Positions 47,897-59,654 of a stretch of DNA of 64,000 nucleotides are shown one piece after another (position 1 is the stretch's first letter; each line of letters opens with the position of its first letter). The notes beneath the pieces were generated by a model that made no database searches, had not been told where the DNA came from, and was given only the letters and a program-made list of their open reading frames with translations. The DNA comes from Cenococcum geophilum 1.58 (taxonomy: Eukaryota > Ascomycota > Dothideomycetes > Gloniales > Gloniaceae): NCBI GenBank assembly GCA_001692895.1, contig KV748183.1, positions 2,542,001 to 2,606,000 on the forward strand, in the 5' to 3' direction. The translations under genes were made by a program, and so were the position numbers.

Positions 47897-50800
47897 ATGC
47901 TACTAAAAGCAGCCACTATAACACCATTAACGGCAGCAACTACTTTAAGGTTAGGTAATAACACTAGTATAGCAGACACTAACTTATAGCAACCTATAAC
48001 GGTTGGACAGTTATAAGAAATAGTTGACCAGTTAATAGAAAATAATATAGTACTTAAAACTAGGATTAACGGGATAGGCGCAGCAAAGGTTAAGTTACTA
48101 TTAATTAAAAGATTTTTAGGAGAGAGATTGAAGCTTAAGGGATTCCTTATGTAGATGCATTTTAAGGTTGTGTAGGAAGGAGCTAAGCTGGTAACATCTA
48201 TAGATTAAATAGCGTATACAGGATTGTTCTTATTAAGAAGAGCACTTAAATAGTTTAAGCCTTACCTTACAGAGATATAAGTAAATAGAATGACAACTAC
48301 GAACCAAGAGGTATAGTTTATGTTCTTATGCTAAAACGGATTTATAAAACGACTTATATAAATGTTTAGAGACCCAGAGGCAGTAACTACGGCAGAAAGA
48401 AAACTTTAAGATATTACGTAACGAACCTTAGTAATTAAGTACACAACGTAGTTTTAGACGCTAGTAATATAAGTTAAGTAGAATAATAGGGCGCTTATAG
48501 CACAGTATAAATAAAGACTTAAGGCTAAAGTCTAGGACGTAATTATCCTAATAGAAGATGCGGATACCCTAAGGGAACTAATAAATTAAGCGATTAAGAT
48601 TAACAATTGGATCTACTAAAGGGAATAGACTAAGAGAGGTTAGGATAGAGTTCTATAGTTATATAAGGCGCAGAGTACGTAACGACTAAAGCTAAGTTAG
48701 AAACTATGGTATGGCGCAGAGCTAATAGACCTAAGTAGTACTAAAGAAGCCTATAAAAGATAGAGCAAAAAACTATAGAAACCTAGAAGTTAAGGATTTA
48801 GTAATTATAGGACTAAGGAGTAGAGGCTAAACCAGGGATTTTAGCAGTAGAAAACGTTTAGGCGGACTCTATAGCAAAGTTAATGGTTTAAAGATAGAGC
48901 TTATATAAATTGCGGGAAATAAGGTTACTTTATAAGGGATTATAAAGATGGTTAGAGTTACTATGTAATAAAGGGAACCAGACTAGTAGTAGAAGACATA
49001 TACGTATAGAGGGATAATAGTATACTGCGAGGAACAAAAGAGTGTTTAATTAGAAGTTTCGCGTTTTGTTATAATAATGCATACCAAATTTATAAAGACG
49101 CTAAGTATGGCGTAAGCTATTAGCTATAAAAGCTAAACCTTATAGTATATAGAGGAACCAACGAACCAGTTCGTAGATCGGATATTAAGGATAATAAATT
49201 TGATATAGGCGAAACATTTTATAATAATGAGGTAATAAGGGCGGCTTACTAGAAGTACGCAGACCTTAAAGATATTATACTAAAGGTAGAGGATAATTCC
49301 ATTATAGAATAGGGAATATTAGTAGGGATTAAGACCCTACTAGACACGATATCTATCGCTTTATAAAACGAAAGGAAGAGTATTTTACGCAGACTAAGCA
49401 AGCAGACGACTACTAGTGCTACTTTATTACTTAATAAAGATAAAAGGCCAAAGGCTTAAGATTTTTAAAATAAGATAAGAGATGACCAAGATTCTCAAGA
49501 CGAGATAAGGTAAGCTTAAAGACCTATAACGGACGATAACTAATAGAGCAGAGTAGTAGCTTAGTTTAAGGATATACGAATAAGCTTGGGATAAGAATTC
49601 CTATAGGCATAAGACTCTTAAGACGAGATAAGTGAGATTTAAGACTTTTAAGATAAGATAAGAACACCTAAGCCTAGTTAGACTAAGGTAGGAGCAAAGC
49701 TTAAGTTAGGAACAAGCTTAGGATTAAAAATCCTATAGAACCAAAATTTTAAGACACGAATAAGGACCACTAACGAGATTAGAGAATCTGCGGTATAAAC
49801 AGCAACTAGACTAGGAGATAGATATATAAACCTAAAGGACTTACTAGGGGAATATAGTGTTTAGCCTAAAAATTAAAGAATTAATACTAAGATCAAGAAG
49901 TAAGAAGACTTTAGAGATCTATTTAGAAGATAAAAGAAGAAAGAAACCATAGAGGAATTTAGGGCAAGAATTACCTTATAGCAAGAACAGAAACTAGATA
50001 AGAGATTTAGTATATTAGAACGTATAAGGGATAGAGCGCTAGTATAAAAGATCACTAATAGGCCTAGGACAGGTATATTAAGAGCTAAGTGGCTTACTAA
50101 ACTAAAATAAGAAGAGGATTTAGGGATTCTAACCAGGTTCAAGGAACGACACACTAAAGGTTATTACGATATAGTAATAAAAAGATACTTCCTTACGGAT
50201 GAGCTGTATACACTCTAGTAGCTATACCAAAAGTGGTATAAGTAAAGGCATAACGATAAGTGGGAGGATTTCTATATATAGCTGGACGAAAAAGTTGTTT
50301 AAGACTACCCGATTACAGAAAAGGCTATAAATTACATTAAAGGAGCCTTAATTATAACATTAAAAAATCTAGAGAAGCGATTAGAGGACTGGAAAAGCAA
50401 GAGGTATATCTTAGTACCTGTGAATAAAGTCGCGACGCTCAAATTAATATAAGAAAGGTTTAAACTTAGGGACGAAGACGAGCTAAGAGTTAACCTAAGA
50501 TACTAAGCATATTATACACTATCGTGGATAGTATGCGTAGATGATGCGTGTAACATACATAAAGCACCTAAAGAAAAGCATTAAAAGTACCCGGTAAGGA
50601 TATATTAGTTATTAAATAAGGCGAAATATCAAAACGCTAAGTATATATATAGTTGGCACCCCATAAAAGTTTAAAAACTAGGGGACTTAATACTTTAACT
50701 AGGAAGATTCCTTACGGAAGAATACCTAAATAGACGATAGTGGTGGGAATGCCCAGAGAATACGTATCTATAGTATATTAAAGATAAAAAGCAAACTAAG

Positions 50801-50900
50801 TATTAGCTAAAAGTAAACTAAGTATAAATAGGATTAAGTAGCTAATAGTTAGGAAAAGTAGAGGCCTATAGGACTAGAGGGAGCTAGTAGTAGAGCCTTA
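47897..50900 (+). pseudogene. Element D gag
   Basis: Starts ATG at 47897 (MLLKAATITPLTAATTLRLG). The nucleocapsid knuckle at 48902-48943 is Y-I-N-C-G-K-x-G-Y-F-I-R-D-Y, a CCHC with three of four ligands changed to Tyr. After it comes a long charged region with repeated DEIR/DKIR-type stretches (49450-49700). Homologous to the B2 gag at 55619-57232. Confidence 0.8.
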
Positions 50901-50939
50901 GACCCTTAAAGGAATTTAAAAATAACACCTAAATTTATA

Positions 50940-53900
50940 AGCTAAATGGCAAGATTAGCAGTTTAAAGTATTAATAGATAGTGGAGTAATAAGGAACTAT
51001 ATATTACTAGTAGCAGTTAAAAAAATAGGTTTACCTTATAGACAGAAGGAGCAACCTTACCTATTAGTTACGATTTTAGGAGATTTAATAGCCTATAGAG
51101 GAGGGATTATTAATCTTAAAACAGGACCTATTTAGTTAACTATTAAAGGGAGATAAATTAAGATGTCGTTTAATATATTACCATTAGGGAATAATAAGGT
51201 AGTATTAGGAATGCCTTAGTTATAGGAATACAATTTAAAGATTAATTGGATTATAGGTTAAGTTAATATTAGGGATACTTAACGCCGTAAGATATAATAA
51301 TAGGCTAAGTTAGTATGGTACTAAGTTGGAGTAATATATAAAGAGACTAAGCGAGGCTTAAGTTATATATTAAAGAGATACTATAAGTACGGTAAGAAAC
51401 TATAGTCGCTAGAGAGTAAGAAGCTATTAGAGTATATAGTATAAGACTCTAAGATAGAATTAGAACTAGGAATAAGTCTAAGGTTTTTTCTAATCTATAA
51501 GCTTACTAAAGAAGAAGGTAGAGCACTAAAAGAGTTTGTCTAAGAAAACCTATAAAAGGGATATATTAGACTATCGTAGTTATTAGTAGGATATCCAGTA
51601 CTATTTATACTAAAGAAAAATAGCAAACTAAGGCTGTGCATTAACTATAGATAGTTAAACAGCATTACTAAAAAGGATAGGTATCCTTTACCCTTAATTA
51701 GCGAAATCTAAGATTGGATAGGCAATATATAAATCTTTATAAAAATAAATCTAAAATGGGCGTACCATTAAATTAGGATTAAGGAAGGCGACAAATAAAA
51801 GGCAGCCTTTAGGTTAAAGGAAGGACTATATAAGCTATTAGTTATACAATTTAGGCTTATAAACGCACTAGCAACGTTTTAAAAGTATATTAATAATATA
51901 TTAGGAGAATACTTAGATAAATTTATTATAGTATATCTCGATAATATTATTATCTATTTAATAACTAAGGAAGAATATAGGGAATACGTTAAATGGGTTT
52001 TAAAGAGACTATAAGAAAAACAGATGCCAGTAGCAATTAAAAAATGCGAGTTTTTTACTAGGAAGACCAATTTTATCGGATTTATTATTAAACTAGGCCA
52101 ACTTAATATAGATCTAAAGAAGATTAAGGCTATAGTGAATTGGTAAGAACTAGAGAACGTTATATAGTTAAGATTATTTCTAGGGTTTTGCAATTACTAT
52201 AGAAGGTTTATAGCGCAGTAGTTAAAGGACATTAAGCTACTTACGCGATTAACGAAAAAAGAAGAACTATAGGTATGGGGAGAGAGATAGTAGGAGCTCT
52301 TTAGGAAAATTAAAGAATTGTTTACCTAAGAGCCAGTTCTTAAGATCTATTAACTAAAACTAGAGACGGTTGTAAAGATAGACGTATTAGACTATATACT
52401 AAGGGCATACTTTATATAAAAATATTAAGATAGATAGCACCTAGTGGTATACTATAGTCGAAAGATAATACTACTAGAGTTAAACTATAATATCTATAAT
52501 AAAGAGTTATTAGGTATAGTTACAGTATTAAAGGAATAAAAAGCATTCTTATAAGGTATAGAGAAACTATTTATAGTAAAGATAGACTATAAGAACCTAA
52601 TAGGATTCCTAATAATAAAGGAACTTAACTAAAGATAGGTTAGATGGGTAGAGATGCTTACAGAATACTATTTTAAGATTTAGTATATTAAGGGTATAGA
52701 TAATATATAAGCAGACGCTTTAAGTTAAAAGGCTAAACTATAAAATAATAAAAAGCCATTAGGGGCTTTACTGCGAAAAGATATAGACGGATTAATTAGG
52801 TATAATTATCTAAAAAATTATAGCAACTTAAAAAGAACTAGAGAAAGTTTATAAGTTACTAGGGAGCTTTTAGGTATAAAGGATTCTAAAGGTATAGCTA
52901 AAAGATCTATAGATAGAAATATATAAAAATTAAGAAGCTAAGTATATCCTAAAAGGCATAGTAGAATAATTTATAGAAGAATTCTATAAAGGATTAACTT
53001 AAGGATATAATAGAGCCACGAGCTTAGTGTTAAGACTTTAAAAGGAGTATATTATTAATGGAATCTAGGGCTTAGCACAAAAAATTATAAAGGAATGTCT
53101 AGATTGCTAAAGAAATAAACTAATAAGGCATAAGCTATATGGAGGGCTATAACCTATTAAAATACTAGAAAGACTATAGGAGGTTATATTATAGGACTTT
53201 ATTATTAAATTACTAAAGTTAAGAGATTTTATTACCGGATAAGATTATAACGCAATCTTAGTAATAGTAGATAAGCTTATAAAGTAGGGATACTTTATAG
53301 CATATATAAAAGAGATATTAGTAGAAGATATCGCTAGAATTTATATAAAAGAAGTGTTTATAAGATACGGAGTATTAAGTAAGATTATATCGGATAGAGA
53401 TCTAAGATTTATANTAGCATTTTAGGAGGTATTTTTAGCGGAATAAGGAGTTAAAGCAGTAACTTCTACCGCATATTATCTGCAGACAGACGGTTAAATA
53501 GAAAGATTAAATTAGACACTAAAGTAGTATTTAAGGCACTATATTAATTACGTATAGAATAATTAGGTATTACTATTACCAGTTATACAATTTATATATA
53601 ATGCAATACCTTAAGAAGGAATAGGCATATTACTATTTTAGGCAAATTATAGATATAAGCCAAGAATATTGTTATTACTACGGTAAGTAAAGAAAACAAG
53701 TAGTATAGTTAAAGAAAGAATAAAGACGTTAATAAATCTTTATATAGACCTTATAGAATTAGTAAAGAAGGTATAAGAGAGAATAAAAAAGTACTATAAT
53801 GCTAGGAGATCTAAGGGACCAGATCTTAAGGAGGGAGATAAAGTATAGCTACTATATAAAAATTTTAAGAGTTAACGACTAAGCAAAAAGTTAGACTATA

Positions 53901-54230
53901 TTAGACTAGGACCTTTTAAAATTATTTAAAGGATTTTACTGGTTATGTTTAAGTTAAACCTACTAGCCAAAATAAAGATCTACCCTATATAGCATATTAT
54001 AATCCTAAAGCCAGTATATAGAGATATTAAGCCACCGGTTTACAAAGTAGATATATATAGAGGATAAGAAGAAGACAAATAATAAGTTTTAAAGGTTGTT
54101 AGTTATAAGGATATTAATAATAAAATATAGTATAAAGTTAAGTGGATAGGCTATACTAAGACTACCTAGGAGCTACTAGAGAATTTAAAGAATGCTATAG
54201 GAAAGGTATAGGAGTATTAAAAGAAATTAG
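50940..54230 (+). pseudogene. Element D pol with chromodomain
   Basis: Protease LIDSGVIRNYI at 50971-51003. RT includes YPVLFILKKNSKLRLCINY-like and KDRYPLPLISEI. The active site YLDN at 51934-51945 (YLDD expected) is followed by IGFIIKLGQLNIDL. RNase H ends near 52740. The integrase zinc domain has ECLDC near 53090; the core has DFIIKLLKLRDF (from 53195), IISDRDLRFI near 53385 and QTDG-x-IERLN near 53485; LGPFKII follows near 53910. The chromodomain at 54092-54230 has YKVKWIGYTKT and LLENLKNAIG. One N base at 53414 in integrase. Confidence 0.88.
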
Positions 54231-54975
54231 GTTAGGCAGTATTAATAAAAAAGGATTGCTAAAAAATAAGTTACCTAAGGGGGACCTAAGAAGAGTAGTT
54301 ACCGAACTACTTAGATCTATTTCCTTCTCTATTAGGAGAGAATCCGTTCTTTTATTACTAAGTTCCTATAGACCCTATTTTATAAGTTTCTACTCCTTAA
54401 AACGCACCTTCTTACGTACCTTCTTAAGACGGATTAGTTAAGTGGACGCCGCTAAATAAGACTTAAGGGCTCGTTGCTAAGTATTGGTAGCCTCCTGTTT
54501 AGCATTCTAAGAATGGTGTAATTTAGTAAGAGTAATAGACAGTTTATTATTTAGCCGCGTAGCAGTAAATTAAATATAAGACCCTAAAATAAATTAATTA
54601 AGGAATAAGACGACTATTAAGAGTAATAGGTTGCGTATATTTAGCGTTAAAGATAAAGTAAACGTTATAGAACAAACGAATATTTACTTTAGTGCACTTT
54701 AAGTAAAAGGACGGTTATTATAAAGATGGACTCGCCAACGTAATATAAACTAACCCCTCTTTTAAGCAGAAAAAATACGGAGATAGTATAATCTTACTAA
54801 GAGATAATATCGCAGTGATAGTATAAATGCGACGAGCAGTTAAAGAAGAAGAAATTGCTTTAGGTATAATAAGCAACAATATTAACTAAATTAATTAGAC
54901 GGATATTATACCTCTAGTAAACGACTTAAAGATATTAGGAATCTTTAAGGACGAAGATAAAAAGGAGGGAGATAG
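54231..54975 (+). other. Element D 3' non-coding region
   Basis: About 740 bp between the chromodomain and the 3' LTR. Short frames exist (for example 54256-54441 plus) but nothing recognisable. Ends in the polypurine tract. Confidence 0.55.
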
Positions 54976-55388
54976 TGTTACGGACGCTTTAAGTACAATA
55001 TTATAACTACTTAAAGAAGAGTCGGAAGAAGCTAGTTACTAAGTTAATTTAGGTACGGTCTAAAATAGAGCCGGTAGAACTATATAATAAGGAATAGTAA
55101 CTAAGGTTATATAATATAATCTATATAATCTATAATAAAGTAGATAGAGTATATATATATTACATATAAGAAGGATTTTATAGGAGTACGGTTGTGTATT
55201 TAAGGACCCTTAGTCCCTACCTAAATAGTTCCTTCCTTATAGTAATTCTTAGAATATAATTAGAGTTAATCTGTTAGGTAACTACTCCACCAGTTATTAT
55301 TACGTTGTTTGGTTTCCGTACTTATATTACCTATATACCTAGCCCAATAACGAGCCTATCGTAGTTCCTACTATAAGGTTCCGTTATA
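54976..55388 (+). repeat. Element D 3' LTR
   Basis: TGTTACGGACGCTTTAAGTA ... GGTTCCGTTATA. 14 bp shorter than the 5' LTR, mainly because of fewer TATAATCTA units. Confidence 0.9.
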
Positions 55389-55393
55389 ATAAG

Positions 55394-55612
55394 TCTTTAT
55401 ATATTAAAGGATAAATGCTTTTAACTACTTCTATTTAGAGACTAATTGCTAGTTCTTCTTTAGAGGAGAACTAGCTCCCTATATAATCCTTCTAAGACGC
55501 TAGTAAAACCCTTTACCCCTTATCTAACTGTGTCTTCTAGGACGTAGATAGAATATAGATAAGACCTCCTTCTGTCTTATTTAATATGTACCTTTTAGGG
55601 AATTCCGTTATA
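55394..55612 (-). repeat. Element C 5' LTR, second part
   Basis: Continues from 47425 across element D; TCTTTATATATTAAAGGA ... AATTCCGTTATA aligns with 40035-40259. Confidence 0.85.
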
Positions 55613-55618
55613 TAACCC

Positions 55619-57232
55619 TAAACTTATTTCTTTCCTAAGTTATACTTTAGCCTTAGTCTATTTAAGCTAAGCTATTATCCTTATCTCTTACTAAGAGTCT
55701 TAGATCTTACTTATCTCTTACTAAAAGTCTTAGATCCTACTTATCTCTTCCTAAAAATCTTATACCTTTAGGAATCTTTATCCCGTACTTATTAATTTAT
55801 TTTTAAGCTAAGCCTATACTCTGCTCCATTAATTATTATTTATTATAGGTCCTTAAGCTTATCTTATCCCGTTTTAGAAATCTTAAGCATTTCTTATTTC
55901 TTCTTAAAAATCTTAATCCTATAGCCTTTTACCTTTATTAAGTACTAAAGTAGCTCGCTATTCTACTTCTCTTACGTCTTATAAAGTAATAGACATTATA
56001 TTTAATAGAGTCTTAATTCCTATTACTAATCTCTCTATAGTAGATTTAACCTCTACCTTAGTTATTACGTCCTTAAGGTTTGCATACTTCTAGTAAGCTG
56101 CCTTTATTACCTTATTGTCGCTACTTATAGTCTAATTATCTTAATCCTTAGATCCTATAGCTTAGTAGAACTAGTACGCAAAAAACTTCTCTACTAGCCA
56201 CTAGCTAGCTATACCGTCTTAGTTCTAATCTAGTTTATAGAGTTAATCTAGTTCTTTATCTAACTCTCCTATACCCTAAAGTCCTCTTAACTTAGGCTCT
56301 TATAGCTAATAGCTTGCGCCGTACTTGACGTCCTTATAAACTTAGTATGCATTATTATAACAAAACGCAAAACTCTTAATTAAACACTCTTTTGTTCCTC
56401 GTAGTACGTTATTACCCCTCTATATATATATATGTCGTCTACTAATCTTATTCCCTTTACTGTATAGTTATACTAACCACCTTTACAGTCTCTGGCGAAA
56501 TAACCCTATTTTCTATAATTTATATAAGCTTCTTCTTTATACTACTTTTCTTGCTATAGAGTCCGCCTAAACATCTTCTACTACTAAAATCTCTGGTTTG
56601 GCCTCTGCTTCTTAAACCTTTAATTACTTAATCCTTATCCTTTAGGTTTCTATAGTCGTCTATTTTTATATTCTTTAATACCGCTTAGGTCTATTAGCTC
56701 TGCGCTATACTATAGTCTAAATACCTATTAATATATCTTTCTTATATACGCCGGTCCCTAATATATTATATACTCCTTATTACTTTAGTATAGCTAGTTA
56801 TTAATCTTAATAGCCTATTTAATTAATTCTCTTATATCGCTTAGGTCCTCTATAGGTATTATTATATTTTAAACCTTAGTCTTTAATCACCGTTAATACT
56901 AAGCTATTAACACCTTTTAGTCCTACTTAGTCTGCGCTGCTAGTATTTAAAACTATATTATATAGTCTATTACTAAACCCTTTTACATAAGTTAGAAAAG
57001 TTTCCCCTTTACTATTACTATTAATTTGCGGCATATTAATCTTTTCTCTCTTTATATCCGCTATTTATTAAAGTAGTGCCTAGTTATTAGCGTTATTCTA
57101 CTTAACAATACTTCTTAATTGGTTCATTATAACTACTTATAAGTCGTTATTATATATACTAGTATCTCCCCCTAATCCTAAAGTAGCTACTGCCGTAGAT
57201 AGCGTCGTAGTTATTACTTACTTAGGTGGCAT
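55619..57232 (-). pseudogene. Gypsy element B2 gag (D-related)
   Basis: ATG at 57232 (MPPK-x-VITTTLSTAVATLG), parallel to the start of D gag. The knuckle at 56485-56526 is Y-I-N-Y-R-K-x-G-Y-F-A-R-D-C. The charged repeat region (55640-55900) matches D 49450-49680. It stops at the TAACCC junction with element C, beyond which the sequence is B1 integrase, so protease, RT and RNase H are missing. Confidence 0.72.
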
Positions 57233-57272
57233 ATTATTTAACTTCCTTTTACTATAACTATAGTAGTAAATA

Positions 57273-57600
57273 TATAATAAAGCCTTATAGGAAATACTAC
57301 GGTAGACTTATTAATGGGCTAGGTATATAGGTATAGGTTAAGTTAATAAAGTAAATATAACTAGTAGAGTAGGTTACCTAATAGATTAACTCTAATTATA
57401 TTCTAAGATTTGCTATAAAGAAGAAAACTATCTTAGGTAGGGACTAAGGTCCTTTAAATACACAATACTGCGCCTAAGAAATATACTAAGTACGTTAATA
57501 CGTTAGTACGTTAGTATATCCCCGCGTTCCTATATTCCTACATTTCTATATTCTAAATGTATAACGTAACTAGCTATATAACTTAGCTACCCCTTATTCT
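57273..57600 (-). repeat. B2 5' LTR (approximate)
   Basis: Reverse complement resembles the D LTR over GGGCTAGGTATATAGGTA, the stretch around AGATTAACTCTAATTATA and GTAGGGACTAAGG. The left edge TATAATAAAGCC fits a RIP-changed TGTAAC start; the right edge is uncertain. Has three near-tandem TACGTTA units near 57491-57512. Confidence 0.55.
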
Positions 57601-58513
57601 ATAGCTCAATCGGTTTTAGTACCTCCTATACTATCTTAACTAACCCGTTTATATCTCTTCTTAGTAGTACTACTACTGCCAATATAAGGTCCGTAATAAT
57701 TACCTTAATTATTATAAAGATATTTTAAAAGAATATTAGGACTAAGGTCTATAATTTATAAATCGCAGAAAGCGCTCTAATACTACGGTATTATCGCGAC
57801 CTATAAAAAAGGCTTATAAAAAGAGTAAATAGGTTAAATTAGATATAGAACAGATAGGCTCTAAAAACTATAAAGATTAGGGCTATAGCCTAAGGTAGAA
57901 TAGGTCCTTAGCCCTTTTATATATATAGTATAAAGTTAATAGGACATTTAACTAGAATTGCATTCCTATTTATTTATTTATATTAGGAATATTATTCCTA
58001 AGGCTCTTAACCCCTTTTTAAAAGCCTTATAAGGCCTTTTTAAGCACCTAATTAAGGTCCTTAATTGCTACTATATATAAAAATTAATCTAAAATACCTA
58101 ATTTAAAAAGCCACTATGCCTTATCCTTAGGATTAGGATTAATATCTATTAGCTCTTTAAGGGACGGCTAATAAAAATAAGATCCCTTTATAGGTATATA
58201 AGTAGGCATAAAAATAGGGGTAGGATAATAAGGTATAGCTAGGGCAGAGATCCTTAAACGCTTAATACTAATATTAGGTCTAAACTAATATTAATAAAGA
58301 TCCTATAGCGTAAGCTTATATTTAATAAAGACACGCTTAAGCCTAGAATAAATAAAGATATTAGCTGGCTAGTATAGTCTAGAACTACTAAGACCTTATA
58401 TAAGCTTTGCAGTGCGAAGAATTAAATAAACGACTTAATTGTAAATGTAGCTCTAAAGTATCTATATATACATAAACAAAGGTAGGTTACTAGTACCCCT
58501 TAATCTTATCCTT
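57601..58513. other. AT-rich RIP-like DNA, nothing recognised
   Basis: No protein motif readable in any frame. It contains small local repeats such as GGTCCTTAGCCC and AGGATTAGGATTA. Probably eroded transposon sequence. Confidence 0.4.
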
Positions 58514-58527
58514 AATATAGCCGTAAT

Positions 58528-59640
58528 AAAAGAACACCAAAATCGAGATCCGACCCATACTGTCCTATAGGGGTTCTTTTCCGTCTCATCTTGTCCGTAC
58601 GGTTAAGCTGAGAGTGAGGATCTCGTCTATTACTGATGCAGCGGCGTTACGTTGTGGCTAGAGGGCCCCTTTAAATACTTAACCCTTAAAGCCGTCAGAA
58701 CAGCAGAGTTTTTGTAGGTCTTGGCACCAAGACCTAGTTAATAAGACGACTCTATAAAATCAACCTCTGTACCTCTACGCGGTGGAGCCCGGGAACCTAG
58801 CAGTCATATTAGCGTTCCATTAGGATCGTGCTAATAGACTACTAGAGCAAACGCAGAGACGTGTATACGGCTGCGCAGCGCCAGCGCTGCGACGTAGTGG
58901 CGATAGGAAGAATCTTCTTGCTAGGAGGGTAAGCCCTAGCAGAGGACTATAAACATAACTATTACGACCTTATATACACGTCTAGTACACTTAATCCACG
59001 GCAATACAACTTATGGTGTCCCCCTTCTTCTTATGCGGTATAGGCACGATATACCGTACAGCACCTATATATACACCTCGCAGGCAGAAGGCCTGTAATA
59101 AGCCTCTCAACCACCCGCCTTACCCTACCCGTTTAGCCTAGGTTTACCAAGTATACGCGGTTTACCCTACATCTTTTGGCTAGGAGATAGTAGGGACCTA
59201 GGTTTGGGCCCTAGGACACCTAGTTTACCCCGCTATTCCGCTAGGAAGGTCATATAGGACTGGATTCATGCTATAAGCAGGAGGACCGCAGGTAGGCGTA
59301 TATATAGGGTAGTAAGGAGCTAGGGGCAGGCAAGACACGACACCTAATAGCAACCTATAACAATGATAACATTAGGAAGCATGGTATAAGCGGCAGATAG
59401 GGCAAGCAAGGCAATTAGGAGACTAAGTCTTATTAGGAGACTAGTGTCAGAGCAGAGACCAAAGGGTATTTTTCCTCCCGTTGACGTAGTACGGGCGTGC
59501 TACCTGGAGGGGTACATGCTATATTACCTCTCACGTCTCCCTTAGAGGTTTTTTGTACCTATATCACGGCTATAATCTACATAGACCTTAATTGGGACCG
59601 CATCAGACGTTAATTAAGAACTAATAATAATAATAATAAT
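58528..59640 (+). mobile_element. SINE-2a, retroposon with 5S-like head and (TAA)n tail
   Basis: Bounded by a 14-bp target duplication AATATAGCCGTAAT at 58514-58527 and 59641-59654. The 3' end GACGTTAATTAAGAA matches SINE-1, followed by about seven TAA units. Homologous to SINE-2b (16182-18069) over about 890 bp from 58750 on. The first ~220 bp are unique to this copy and hold a 5S rRNA-like segment. It has no ORF, so it is non-autonomous. It is markedly less RIP-mutated than the gypsy elements. Confidence 0.75.
58547..58646 (+). ncRNA. 5S rRNA-like head of SINE-2a (candidate Pol III promoter)
   Basis: From memory of fungal 5S rRNA, the order of short matches is right: CGACCCATAC near the start, CCGTC 30 bp on, CCGTACGGTTAAGC (58595-58608; 5S box A region), then TATTACTGATG (58628-58638; near box C). 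Spacings differ by a few bases from 5S (about +5 before TTAAGC, +7 after). Not a functional 5S gene. It would give a SINE an internal RNA polymerase III promoter, as in SINE3-type elements. An alignment is needed to confirm. Confidence 0.4.
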
Positions 59641-59654
59641 AATATAGCCGTAAT

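Larger units (their letters stand above)
47426..55388 (+). mobile_element. Element D, complete chromovirus
   Basis: A 7.96-kb element with LTRs 47426-47852 and 54976-55388 and target duplication ATAAG (47421-47425, 55389-55393). Plus-strand order: gag, protease, RT, RNase H, integrase, chromodomain, then about 740 bp non-coding. Inserted in the 5' LTR of element C. The polypurine tract AAAAAGGAGGGAGATAG precedes the 3' LTR. RIP-type stops throughout. Confidence 0.93.
39963..55612 (-). mobile_element. Element C, chromovirus with nested element D
   Basis: LTRs at 39963-40259 and 47318-55612 (the latter split by element D). TAACCC directly precedes the left LTR (39957-39962) and follows the right LTR (55613-55618). 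Without D (about 7.97 kb) C is about 7.7 kb. Gag, protease, RT, RNase H, integrase and chromodomain read on the minus strand; a 1.9-kb region after the chromodomain carries a plus-strand reading frame. Confidence 0.88.

Noticed and set aside
49873..50154. Minus-strand frame of 93 codons
   Set aside because: Antisense to the gag-side coding sequence of element D.
58547..58646. A functional 5S rRNA gene
   Set aside because: Similarity is patchy, spacing is altered and the segment is bounded as part of a retroposon with target duplications.
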